Below are positions 35,456-47,500 of a stretch of 64,000 nucleotides of DNA, piece after piece. Position numbers and translations under genes: made by a program. Under the pieces are notes generated by a model. The model saw only the letters and a list, made by a program, of their open reading frames with translations, was not told the origin of the DNA and did not search any database. Source of the DNA: Ascidia mentula (taxonomy: Eukaryota; Chordata; Ascidiacea; Phlebobranchia; Ascidiidae); assembly GCA_947561715.1 (NCBI GenBank), contig OX387197.1:21912266-21976265 (forward strand), in the 5' to 3' direction. Position 1 is the first letter of the stretch; every line of letters starts with the position of its first letter.

Positions 35456-36325
35456 TTATACACCGCGCCACAAGGCTAATCAGTCACCGCTGCAATCCCA
35501 CACTGTTGAATCATGATTTGAACCCACGTAGTTTGCTTACGTATTGCGATTTTCCATACCTGTGGTTAAAGCAAGCAGATTTTGTTCATGCAAGTCACTG
35601 CTGTGATATACGTGCAAGTCACTGATGTGATAACTTTGTATTGTTGAATTGAATTTGTGCAACTTGGTTTTAAACCCTTGGTGGCGTTTTGGAATTTTCT
35701 TGAATTGCTCGTAACGCTTTTAGTAAAAGATTTGTTTGGGGCAGTTGTTTACAACATTGTGTCATGTACAATCTCACAGAACTAGTAACTTGGGCTTGTA
35801 GACGTCGTTGCGTCACAGCAATTGAAACTCGTTGTATTGTCTGTGCTTCTGTTGGTACTTTCTGTCAATATTAAAGCTTTGGATAGACCACGATGTCACT
35901 TCCGTGATGGTGACTCAGTGCATGGCAATATTTTACCACAAAGGGTTTCTGTTGCTTGCGTGCAAGTGTACTGTTAATTGTGGTTGAAATTCACCTGGTA
36001 AACAGCAGATGCTGAGAAACCTTTTTTGTCGAGCTTAAATAAAAAAACATAAAATGTAATCAGTAAGTGCCTGTCCGCGGCAACGGTCTGTTGATAGTGC
36101 AATTATTAGACAGACATTGGATATTTACATATTACCGAACTAACAGCGCAGACAGAACAAACAGTGCTTGTATCAACCGACTGCGTTGGTTACTGAAAGA
36201 CGCAGCAGCGTAACAGCACACCTTGATATTTGCAGCTGCATTCATCGTGCCCTTGCTTAGTAAAAGTTATATTTCGCGAGATTTGGTAACTATTGGTTGC
36301 AGTGGGATATCTTCAAGACCGAAGA
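35456..36325. other. PELP1 3' UTR and SH2-adaptor upstream region
   Basis: AATAAA at 36038 is the likely PELP1 polyadenylation signal. No coding exon seen before the adaptor's first ATG at 36326. Confidence 0.45.
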
Positions 36326-39300
36326 ATGTATCCATACCACCGCCCGAATTTCGGCAACAGCAGACCTCCGCCGCCCTTGCCTCAAACACACAGACCGCCC
36401 CCAAGAAGTAAGTTTTTATTTTGTTTGTTTTTGTAAGCTGGCTGTTCTTGTTCGTATATGTACACCCTGAAATTATCCCAAATGATTTGGCTGCGTATAT
36501 CCATAATTTGGCCAAGTGTTATATGTGAACACATATGGAATCAGTCAATACTACAGGGGTATCGAAAAAGAAGTATTAAGCAGCTTAAAAATACATTTAA
36601 AAATTAGGCTACATTGTTTGTTATTATTGTTAAAAAGCTCAAAATTACACCTTAATTGTATTTTACTGAGGTATTATAGTGTTTCAAATGATTACATCTT
36701 TGACATGTTGGAATAAACTTGTAATACTTTTGTGTTTTTTGGTTTAGTGTTCAAATTTGTCTGACACAGTTTATTCTGAGTAGTCAATTTTTCAAAACAA
36801 CCCTAAATCTCTTTAATTTAGCATTAAAAGGTCTTAAACTCTGCCATAATGTTGTGGGAGTTAACATAAAATAAAGGCTTTTATTGTTTACAATAGATCC
36901 ATATCCACAACAAGATTCATATTTTGAAGATGATGAGGAATGGTCTGATTGCTCTGATGACGGCCAGGTTAGTTTTAGTTTGTTTGGAAGATGTGTGTGA
37001 TTTCCTGTTTCACATAATAAGTACTATTCCTACATTAGTATGGGATATGAAGTACCAATGATAGGCATAACAAAAAATAATGTGTAGTCTACAGATTGGC
37101 TTAACATTATCACCACTGGCATGTGTACTTGTGATTTAACCACAAAGTGAATAAATTTCATTGTAAAAAATAATTATTTTTCAGAACTATATAGTGCCTT
37201 CAGTTATTTTAAAAACTAACCAATACACCATAATTTACCATATTCCGAGATGAATTACAACCATATTATATTGCTAACTTGTTATTCAGGTGGAACCACC
37301 ATACACCACAGCTAGTTTCCCCCAGAGACCAGGTAGGTGTCAATTTTAGTACAGCATACCCAATTTATGTTGTTCCTTTACTGTCAAGAGACAGATTGAT
37401 GACTACTTCCTGATCATAACAGAGATATCTCAAAGTAATAGTTTATTGGCGCAAAATAAATATTGCGAGTGAAATTTGTTTGCAGAGCATTTCTTGTCTA
37501 TTTGACAATAGAGAAACAAGGAGCACATGTTGACCTGAAAAATAAATAAAAATCGATGTTTTACCTCCATTACTTTCACTTCTGCCCGTAAGCTGGATGT
37601 TCAGTGTTATTGTTTTTGTGGGGCAACCAATGTCAGGAAAGCTAACACAAGTGACGTTTGTGTCTTCAAATCTATATGCAAAGTTGTGTGTGTGTGTGTG
37701 TATGGCCCATACCAGTTGCCTTTAGTTTGGTTCTATTCTAGGATATTGTTTAAGAAGGCACGTAAGTCTTTCGTTAAACCCTCACACTTCCTGTTGTCAA
37801 AAGAATCAGCCCATGACTGAAAGCACCAGAGTCCTACTTCCTCATAGAGACAGACTACAACAATCTCTCTGTGATATACTCTCTTGAAAAGATTGTGGTG
37901 ATATGTATTTAGTGTTCGTCATTCAAAGGCAGCGCTCTGTGGGTTTTTTTAGTAATGTTTGGTGGTTTAATGCTGAGATGTATGTGGGTTTGAGTGGTTT
38001 TGCTCAAAGGAAGTGTAGATGTTACAGAGCTGATAATTACCACAAAAGACTGAAAATGATGATTATGTGCAGTTGATTTATAAAATGTTGTGACTTCAAG
38101 TTCAGTTGTTCTGTAGACAGGCAGCTAAAATGACTGATGACACATATTTGGCGATGGACCAATTTAGGGATCCACCCTCTTTGCCTCAGGGTAGAAGAGC
38201 AAGTACATATGATATGGCAGATGCATCATCATTAGATTTTATGCACCCTTCAGATGCACAAAGGAGGGCCAGCACTTTGGGAAGGCCTGGTCATACAAAT
38301 TACCAGCCTAGCTATACAAAGTGTACCCCCAAGGAGCAGAGAGGTATAACAACAGCCAGATGATTTTTAAATGTACTTATGTTAAAACTGGGTACTTATG
38401 CTATAACATATCCAATGGTATCATTAACTTGAGGTTGGTCATCTTCTCATTTTGTTGTGGCAGAGCAAAGGCAGCCTTGGGGAAACCCACAGCCTCATCA
38501 ACCGCTACCAGCCAGGCCTGGACGATCATTTCAAGACGTTAGACCTCCCCCAGTGCCACGCAAAGATGCAGGTAAGAAACTTGTTTAAAAGACTAAAAGC
38601 ATGTGCAAAGTTAACACATACATATTATTAGTTTTACCAGACCATCAGGATATGTACCTACAATTCGACCCTGAATTGGGTGAGGAACAACTTACTTTCA
38701 TTATGATTACTTTCATTTTAAGCAGTGGCCGAAGGCCATTTCCGATGTGCTTTGGCAACAATGCTTTGTTTACTTTGCAGAAAGCACTGAGATAGGCAAT
38801 GGCGTTAAGATTGATCGACCGCCCCCACATACCCCACACACCCCACATACCCCACACATGGTAAACTTATGATTGGATACGTATGATGTTGTTGTGCATC
38901 AACATAGGAATGAACAATATGCATTAATAAGACCAAAAATTGGGGAATATAGAATATGTGGCTATAGGTCTTGGGTATGAGGATGTATTAAATATTATTA
39001 AAAGGTTTGTTTTGATGTTGAGCTCATTTTTTTTAGGGAGGCAGGCCACCTATGGCTCCACCCATGCCTTTTCCTGGGCGACCACCAAAGCCCAATGAAC
39101 CACAAGATGTTTACATGACTGAGAGTGTCATGCCACCGAGGTAAAATGATTTGAGTGGCAGCAGAAATTGTAACTTTTACTTTTTACAAAAACAGATAAA
39201 CTTAGGTAGTTTCATTTTTTGTGACCTCAATCATAGTGGTTATTTTTTGTATTGCCAGACAATTTTATTATGGGTGACACCATTTAGCCGATATAAGTTT

Positions 39301-42300
39301 TTAATTGTGTAACTCTGTGAAACGTGCAAAGATAACACGTTTAGAATTCTCCAAGGTTATCTTACAGCATGCGGTGTTCAATAACACAAGTGCCAATTTT
39401 ACCACTGTTTATTTCGTTTTCAGACCTCCTCCACAACCACCAGGTATGTTATTTTTCAACACGGCTTTAGTTGTATTGGCTTGCTGAACTTCTGAACGAT
39501 CGTACCAAATATTTGACTAAGCCACATATTTTCGGTCTTACTCCATCTGGCACAACTAAAATTACGATAACTGTAGCAGGTGCCTTGGGTTTATTCATCA
39601 AAGTTGCAACACAACGTTAATCATTCCCCGCATGCCTTCAAATGACAAGGAAGACGCACACAATGACCGTGTGGCGATTTTGTATTGTTGAGCTAATATG
39701 GAATGCCTGTTGCGTGGTTTCGGATGCCTACGCGTGCCGCGCAACTGCGTGGTTCCATGATAAAGCGCAGAAGTTGCGGTGGCTGTTTCAAAATACTCTA
39801 CTGACGATGGGTTTCGTCTTGTACAGTCGCTCATTTAATGATTTGAAAACGTGTTCCCGCCTGGAAAACGGTGTTAGTGTGCAAGCTTAATTTTTGCTTT
39901 TCCGTGGAAGTGAAAGGATTACATGTTAAACACTAATAAAATCTATGTGATTTTAGGCAAAATAATGGAAACCTTTTCGGCAAAATTGCCACAAAAATGA
40001 CAAATCATGCCTTGTGTATTTCAGTGAAGTCCCCTAATCCTTCACCCAAGTCGAGCTTTAAAAATTTGCGGCGAGAGCACCAGGCAAGTACGGACAGCGG
40101 TTTCGCCGAAGCCATCTCACGCAACAATAGCGGCAATAGTCACCGTCCGGCTCGCACAGGGAGCAACGGTAATTTCTCCTTTTCCAATCTGCAGGAGGCT
40201 GAACAAGCCTCGTCATCTGCTTCATTTGGTGGAATGAGTGTTTGCTTGAGGTCTTTGAACGTTCACGTGATTAATGTCGTGTATATAGTCATGACTTGTT
40301 GCGTTACAGTCGGGCCTTATAATTTATGCAAATTTTTTATTCGGGGATTTTCTTGGATCCACGTATCATGATGTTTTTGAACTTGAACCAATGTGCATTC
40401 GTTTTGCTCGCAGAGAGCTGGAGTTCTGGTGACAACGAATCTGAAACGGGCAGCACCAAATCAGCGGGATTCCCGAAGATTACCGGCGGCTCCAGTTTCG
40501 GCACCAAATTTAGGTAATTTTGGAACTCAATAAAAAGTTTATTTTTTGCAGCGGATCGTCTACGTAACTATTATGGCAGAAGGACAGTTCATGTAAATTA
40601 ACAATGCTTGGCAACAACAGCAGTACCATACATTTTTTTTTGTTTATTTCTCTTTGCAAAAAATCGGCCTGAGCGTATAATTGTGCAACGACCGGATCAG
40701 GCTTTCTCCATTACTTAACACAACCCTCTGGTCGTAACTTTGTGGTGTTTGTATAGAAATAAGAGCCTGCCTCCAATGCCCCCAATGCCACAGCAGCCTC
40801 CATCAACCTCAGCGCCCCAGAAGCAACCCGTGCCTTCCAGCCCACTTGGTGAGCAAATACGAAAATAATTCGAGATTATTGAGTCTGCATGTCCCAAGAC
40901 TTTCGTTTCCTTGTGAATGTTTATCTGTGCGACCCTGGGAATGGGTGCGTAATTGCGCCTCCCCACTCCTTGCCATCTGGCGCATCTGATGTTGATTTCT
41001 TTGTTTTTCGTTCGCGTGCCGTGCAGCTTCGGCAAGCGCCTCGGCCGTCAAGGAGCTCACAAACCTCCTCGCTTCACGGCCCACTGGCTTCAATGCTCCT
41101 CGGAAGGACTTCCCTTTTTCCCCAATGCCCGCAACGGAAGGTTCGCCGACTCGGCGTCAACCCCCTTCTCCGTTTTCCCCCACTAAATCCTCGCCGGAAG
41201 TCCCTACGCCGACGCGGCGGAAATCAAACGGTGGATATGGTTTGCGTTGCTTTTTTGCGTTCGCGGCAGTGTGAACCTCTCTGTCCCTCACGTATTATTA
41301 TTCTGGGCTTGTCAAAAATACCAGGTGTATTTTTAACGGCATATATCGCTTTGCGACGTTGTGATGTCTAAATTCCAGGAAATCGACATTAATGTTTTAA
41401 TTTTTGTGTTAATGTAACGTATATTGTTCTGTTTCATAATTTAACAAAATTTAGTCTCATAATTTATAATTTATAATTTGCGTGATTGCAACACTGATAC
41501 CGAGATTCTCATGGTAGGCATATCTCCATTATTTGTGTAAATTATAGATTTATACCTACACGATATCACAGAAAGCTATAACATAAAAACACTGTCATTT
41601 TCAATCAACTAAATGGGGTTCTTTTAAATCCTCACCCTGGCAAGTTGTTTCTTACTTTTAACTTTCCTAGCAGTTCCACTACCTTCAAGAGGAAGCAAAG
41701 TCGTAGAGGAACAATCCTGGTACGCCAACGTTTCAAGGGTGGTGGCTGAGCAACGACTCGTGCAGGCCAATCGGGTAAATTGTAACTCCTAAATTCAACT
41801 GCCAAGATAATGTGTATAGGTGGCCTGTATGTAATTGTGGCTTATGACCTGCGTTGCCAACCGTGCTTGTTTCTTAATTTGTCCTACGAGCAGTGTCGTG
41901 GAAAATGCAAATGTGCTTATTTTGAAATTTTCTAAAAACGTGTTTGTGTTTTAATAAAATAGAGTTTATTGATGATACTGCGTTTTAAGGCAGATCAACT
42001 GGGCTAAAAAAAAAATTTACAAAAATTATCGCTTTTCACCTCCAAAAAAGGAATTATCGCCATTCTGCCGCCGTTATTCACACAATGCTCCCCGAAATCA
42101 GGCAAATTTTCTTAAATAAATCCAATTTCGGCATAGAAATGCAGCGTGGTCCTGGGCTATGTTAACCCTGCCTATGACGCATCGTGTACATTACATTTTA
42201 CTCCAGTAAACCTATGTCGCACTGTCAAAACCATGGCTCAAGATCCAGTCATGTTTATGCACCCGAAACTTCCGCTTGCGCCGTTAGTATTGTTAAGCTT

Positions 42301-42893
42301 ACATGTTGAAAACTGTACTGAGTTCCCTTGTTGTTCCTTAGGAGGGTTGCTTCCTGGTTCGGCTCGGTCGAGGTGATGACAACCCTTACACTATCACGGC
42401 TTACGGCAACAACAAGTGTTACAACTTGCGGATCCGCAAACGTGACGAAGACGACAAATACGCTCTTGGCAGCAAAAAAGTAATTTGCTGTTTTTTTTTT
42501 AATTTAGTCATAAATCACAAACTTTAGTCATAAATTTGGAACATTATCCGCAACATGTGTATTGTAATACTTAAAAACCTCAACTATATTCTGGCGATAA
42601 AATATTTCTATCGTGTTTATAAACTATCGTATATTTAGCTTCGCGGGGTCGTATTGCATGTGTCCCTGAACGAGTATCTGTTATTCACGTCAGGCTCACG
42701 TCATGCATAAACTTGCTATTACTCCCGCAAAAATTACCACAGCCTAACCGAAAGTTTAAACATTTTTGCATTGTCTTGACAGCCCAACGAGCGGGCCTTT
42801 CCAACAGTGTGTGACATCATCGAGTATTATACCTCGTCACCGTTGCAGCTTGCGCAAGGCGAAGGCTCGGTGACTCTTTGTGGCGCACCGTGA
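36326..42893 (+). CDS. SH2 adaptor of the SLP-76/BLNK family
   Basis: Exons 36326-36407, 36897-36967, 37290-37332, 38125-38343, 38464-38571, 38641-38679, 38781-38860, 39037-39140, 39424-39443, 40025-40228, 40414-40513, 40757-40848, 41027-41239, 41674-41774, 42342-42479 and 42783-42893 give about 574 aa. Layout: Pro-rich N-terminus; acidic Tyr motif (QDSYFEDDEEWSD); further Tyr sites in acidic or kinase-like context (DDTYLAMD, QDMYLQFD, QDVYMTES); SH3-binding proline motifs (RPPPVPRK, PPPLP); and a C-terminal SH2 domain. The SH2 has the phosphotyrosine-binding Arg in GCFLVR, plus SWYANVSR and DIIEYYTSSPLQL. The family are cytosolic scaffolds linking Syk/Src-type kinases to PLC-gamma and Grb2-like adaptors. 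The N-terminal SAM domain of SLP-76 is absent, as in BLNK. Donors at 40168/40228 and 41230/41239 are ambiguous. Confidence 0.8.
37684..37702. repeat. (TG)n microsatellite
   Basis: A run of about eight TG units in an adaptor-gene intron. Confidence 0.8.
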
Positions 42894-44539
42894 GACGCCA
42901 GGCCGCAGTATGCTTCATAGAGTTCATGCATTTTTCTTTTTAAATCCGACTGACGAAGCAGGTTCGTGTCAAAACGCCCTTCAGTCCAATCAACACCAAC
43001 AGTCATCCGTTCTTCGCCTTTTTATAAACACTTTCGTTTACATCAGCACTACGCGTCAGATTTTAATTATACGTGCACGTCATCACACTCTTCGACAGTG
43101 CGCTGGGTTGATGAAAACATCATGTTATTATACTTTCACAACGATTGGATTCGCTCCCTTAACTTCCGTCTCGTTTATTTCCATGCTGTCTGCTTTAAAG
43201 TGAAACTGTCCGTTTATTGATTCATTGTTGTCGTTTCTCTCTGCTGATAGGTGTTTCCCGCTGCTCTGTTTGCCCTATTTGACGGTCCACGAAGAACCTT
43301 TAAACCACCTTATCTTTTCTTTATAAAACTGTTCGAATGTGCGCAGAAAACGTTATTGCCGGATAAATACCCATTGCGTTTTGTGACGTTTTTTACCATT
43401 TGGAGTTCTTTCACATTTTCCCGTAAAGACCTCTTTATTCAAATCCCTTTCTCGCCAAATTAAAGCAATGTTGCCGTGTGCGTTTGCTGAAGCAATATTT
43501 CGTTTCTTTTTTTCCTGGAACCATATGTACTATCATGACAATTGAGCTATTCACAATTTCTTCACGTTACGTACTATTTAGATGTTTTGCATTTTTAATA
43601 GCGTCTTATATAACTACGAATAGAACTCTTCATCGCGCGTCTACGTCAGTTCCTGTTTTGCTAGCACTTGTTTTGAATAAACAATCACTGTACATTTCTA
43701 GGCGGAGTATTTTGATTGTAAGGGTCCAAAACTGTGTTTGTTGAAAATGCTATCACAACCAGAAAATTGCCAAATCAGACTATTAGCCTACCAGCCCTAA
43801 AAACTGAAACAGATATTTCATTTATTGAGAAACATATGAAAAAAAATTATTACGCAAAAGCCAACAGATTTTTGTGAATTGTATGTTTTTTAACAAGCCA
43901 GTTCGTAATAGCTATATTATGGCGCATTAACATGTAGGAAGTACACTTGCAGGAATATTTTGTTGGGTTGAACAACACATACAAAAAAAAAGTAATGATC
44001 AAATATTGTATTTGCTTAAACACGAGAAGAGAATCCCTACACTGTTTCTGGTTGATAAGTAGAGTTATTCTGATTTAATTCAAGTATACATGATTGCAAG
44101 GACATGGTTTGACTTGGTTTATAGGTGCCTGAGGATATTTTATCACTGTTTGTAACATTTCTATGTTATCCGCTGTCAGGGAAAGTAAAATAACGGACAT
44201 AATTGAAGGAAAACCACAATCACCTTATTTTTTGGATCTTTTATTGTTGTGCCAACCTGAAAACATTATAATTTTATTACATCCAAACATACTTTGAAAC
44301 TACAGATATGTTTATCTCGTTGTCGACTTTGGAATATTTCTTAGGTTTCCAATCAGCATGGTACCTGGACTTTAGTATTTATTAATTGGTTCCGCTGTAC
44401 GCAGGCAAAACAAACATGTCTGGTCTTTGGTGTGAGTTGTTTTGACTATAGCGCATTGCAGCAATAATGTAATGTAGCTGCGGAGCAACTTTGTTGCTTA
44501 TGGCATCAGGTTTGAAAGCAGGTTTTATGTAACAAGAAA
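42894..44539. other. Adaptor 3' UTR and MED12 upstream region
   Basis: Pyrimidine-rich sequence with no recognisable coding exon. AATAAA at 43676-43681 is a candidate end for the adaptor mRNA. The stretch before 44540 should contain the MED12 promoter and leader. Confidence 0.45.
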
Positions 44540-47500
44540 ATGCCGTCGAATACTATCAGTCTTAATGGATTTCTAGAAACAAGAAGCCTAAAAAGACCAA
44601 AACTTGGACCACCTGATGTTTATCCGCAGGTAAAACAAACAAAAAGAACTTCATTTCTAGACACTCAAAGTTCCAATTTCTGTTGGTTTAATTGCAGTCG
44701 TCTTTTTTTGTTTCTTAACAATTTGTATGTGTGTACATTCGTACAATTGTCATCCAATTTTTTGTTTTGAAAATATCAGGAACCCAAGCAGAAAGAAGAT
44801 GAACTTACTTCTGTGAATGTTAAACAAGGTTTCATTGATCACCCAGCAATTTCTGATGAACATTCAAGTGCTCACCATTACTCCATTGATGCCAATCGGG
44901 TATAACATAATTTTGCTATCCAGATTAAATTTGTCAACAAAACAACAACTGTTACTGGTAGCTTTTCTATCATACGAATACCACTCAGGGGCACGACCAT
45001 TAACAGTATGTTCAAGCTATTTGTTATGTTTTTGTTAGGAATTTTTCCCACTGCATCTTTTATACGGTTTTAACAATTTTGCAGATCAGTCAAAGTTTCA
45101 ACAATGTTTTGACACTTAAGCAAGTTTGCAATACCTTCAATGATGATGGAAAGAAAAGACCGCAAGTTTATAAGGAAAACTTTTTTGTGGTGAGGTTTCA
45201 ATTTTACAACAACAAAATATCCATCTAAACAGTTTTTTTTATTTTAGACTGCCAACCATGCACATTTGCAAAACTGGTTTAAAGACCTTGGAGGAAGCAA
45301 GCCACTAACATACCTTTGCCGCAAAGTGCCAGGAATGAACAAAAAAGAAGACATATTTCAGGTGAGTTATGGTCAATAATTGCTATTTGTCTATGTAGTT
45401 TACATGGCTTTACAAGTTTTCCATAAACAATAACGCATGCACTATGTGAAAGTCAATGTTTCTCTGTATAAACAGTTTTTGTTTAGTCTTATGCTCCTGG
45501 TAAATATTGGTTTATGATGTTCATGGAGGTCTAACAATTGCTCTATTCCAAGATACTTGCTGAATATGATGTTCCACTGGTGCGGGCAACATGGTTTATA
45601 AAAATGACAGCCATGCATTACCTAATTCAATCTGAAGTGAAGAGCAAGAAGAGATCCACTAATGACCCTAATATTGGTTTGTGCAGTTGTTTTGATGGCC
45701 ATACATTTATATGGGTGTTAGTATAATGTTTAAATATTCTTAATTCTTTTTTTGTGTTGCATTTTGTATATATACATACATATTGAATATACATGGACAA
45801 AAGTATTATGTATGCGAAAAAAATCCTTCTGAAAACATTTTAAATTTATTTGAAGCATTGCATAAAAAACTTTTTAAACCCAGTTTATAACCACCTTTTC
45901 AAAAATTCCTCATATTTTTGCAACAACTCAACATTATTATTGCAATCTTGTGCAGATTGGACACAGGCAATATGCAAATTTATGAAAGAACAGATCTCCA
46001 AACTAAATAAAGATAATGCTGCGCTACTAAACGGTTCTGCACTTGCCTCTGGTTTTAGTGGTGGTCTAAGCAAAACTATAGGCACTATGCAAGGACCACT
46101 AGGTGGCCAAACTGTCCTTACCAGGGATGACCTGGAACAGCAACTGAGATATATGAGGAACCTTGCCCATCATATGTACACCGAGGTATGCATTATGTCT
46201 TTTTTTAGTGCAAGCCTGTAATGTTGGTGGTGATGATTAACAACTGGTCCTTATGTTTTCAGGGCTTGCTTGATCGTCATGAGTTTCTTTCCTGGGTGGT
46301 TGAGATCTTTGAAGCAATACCTATGTTCGATGAGATTGCACTTAGCTACTATATGCCATTTATTTTGCAATACATAAAGGTATGTGAAATGGGAGTATTG
46401 TAAAATGCATGTGACAGTGTTGCATTATCCCTACCCATAATAAATTCAGAAAATAAAACATTCAGCTAATCTAGAGTTAATGAAAATCATTAAAATTGAA
46501 TGTACATATTTATCCCTTTAAAACAAATGGTCTGTTAGGTATGAACAGATGTTAGCATTTATGGATCAGTTGAAATGTATGATTCATAATTTCAGGAAAT
46601 ATCAGTGAATTTGCTGCTCTCAAGAAGAATGTCTTTTGCCGCTGCCAGACACATTAACTGGATTTTTATGGATGGCAGCTCTTCACGATCATGTTCTCCT
46701 GCTGATCCATCTGGGTAATAAAATATATGTTTTATGGCATATTATTATCAACGTTTTTATATGCTTTTTTTTAATTTTTGTTTGGAGTGTTTCAACATTA
46801 AAATATTCATGTCATTATATCTAATTGATGTATTTTACAAATTTTCAAGCAAATTACAGGACCTTTAGAAACTAAACGTGTCACTACATCATCGAAGATT
46901 ATGTTAAAATGTCTGTTAGTGCAATATAAATTTGTTTACATCATCAAACAACAATCATAGTAATCAAGATATGGTCCAAAATAATTTGAATAAAATTAAC
47001 TTTTTATTTGACCTGAATCTACTGTGACAGACGAAACACACCGGCCAGCCAAGGTAACGGCATGAGCAACCTGTACCCTAACGAGACTCAATTACGGAGC
47101 TGTTGTCCGAAGCACTTGGAGTCTGTAGTCCACACCTTGGGCTCGGTGATACAAGTTACGGCCCTCAGCTGCCCTGGGGCACTTGTTTGGTACCCACCAG
47201 AAGATTCCAAGATGTGTGGTTCTCCTCTGGATCTTCTTCCATGTGCACCTTCTGCACTTTTGCTTCCTGGTATACCAGAGGATGATACTGATGCAATAGA
47301 ACAGGATCTACTGACAAGGTTTGTTGCATTTAAGCAAGGCACTTTGCCAGGATTCTCAGTATGTTAAGCAATGAGAATCCCTGAACTCAGTAATTTTTAA
47401 GAGTGTTTTGAGAAAGGCAACAGTCTCTTAAATTTTACCGATTTATCATTAAAATGTGGTTATTATAGTGCAAGTTTGTATGATTGTGGTCTAATGGTAG

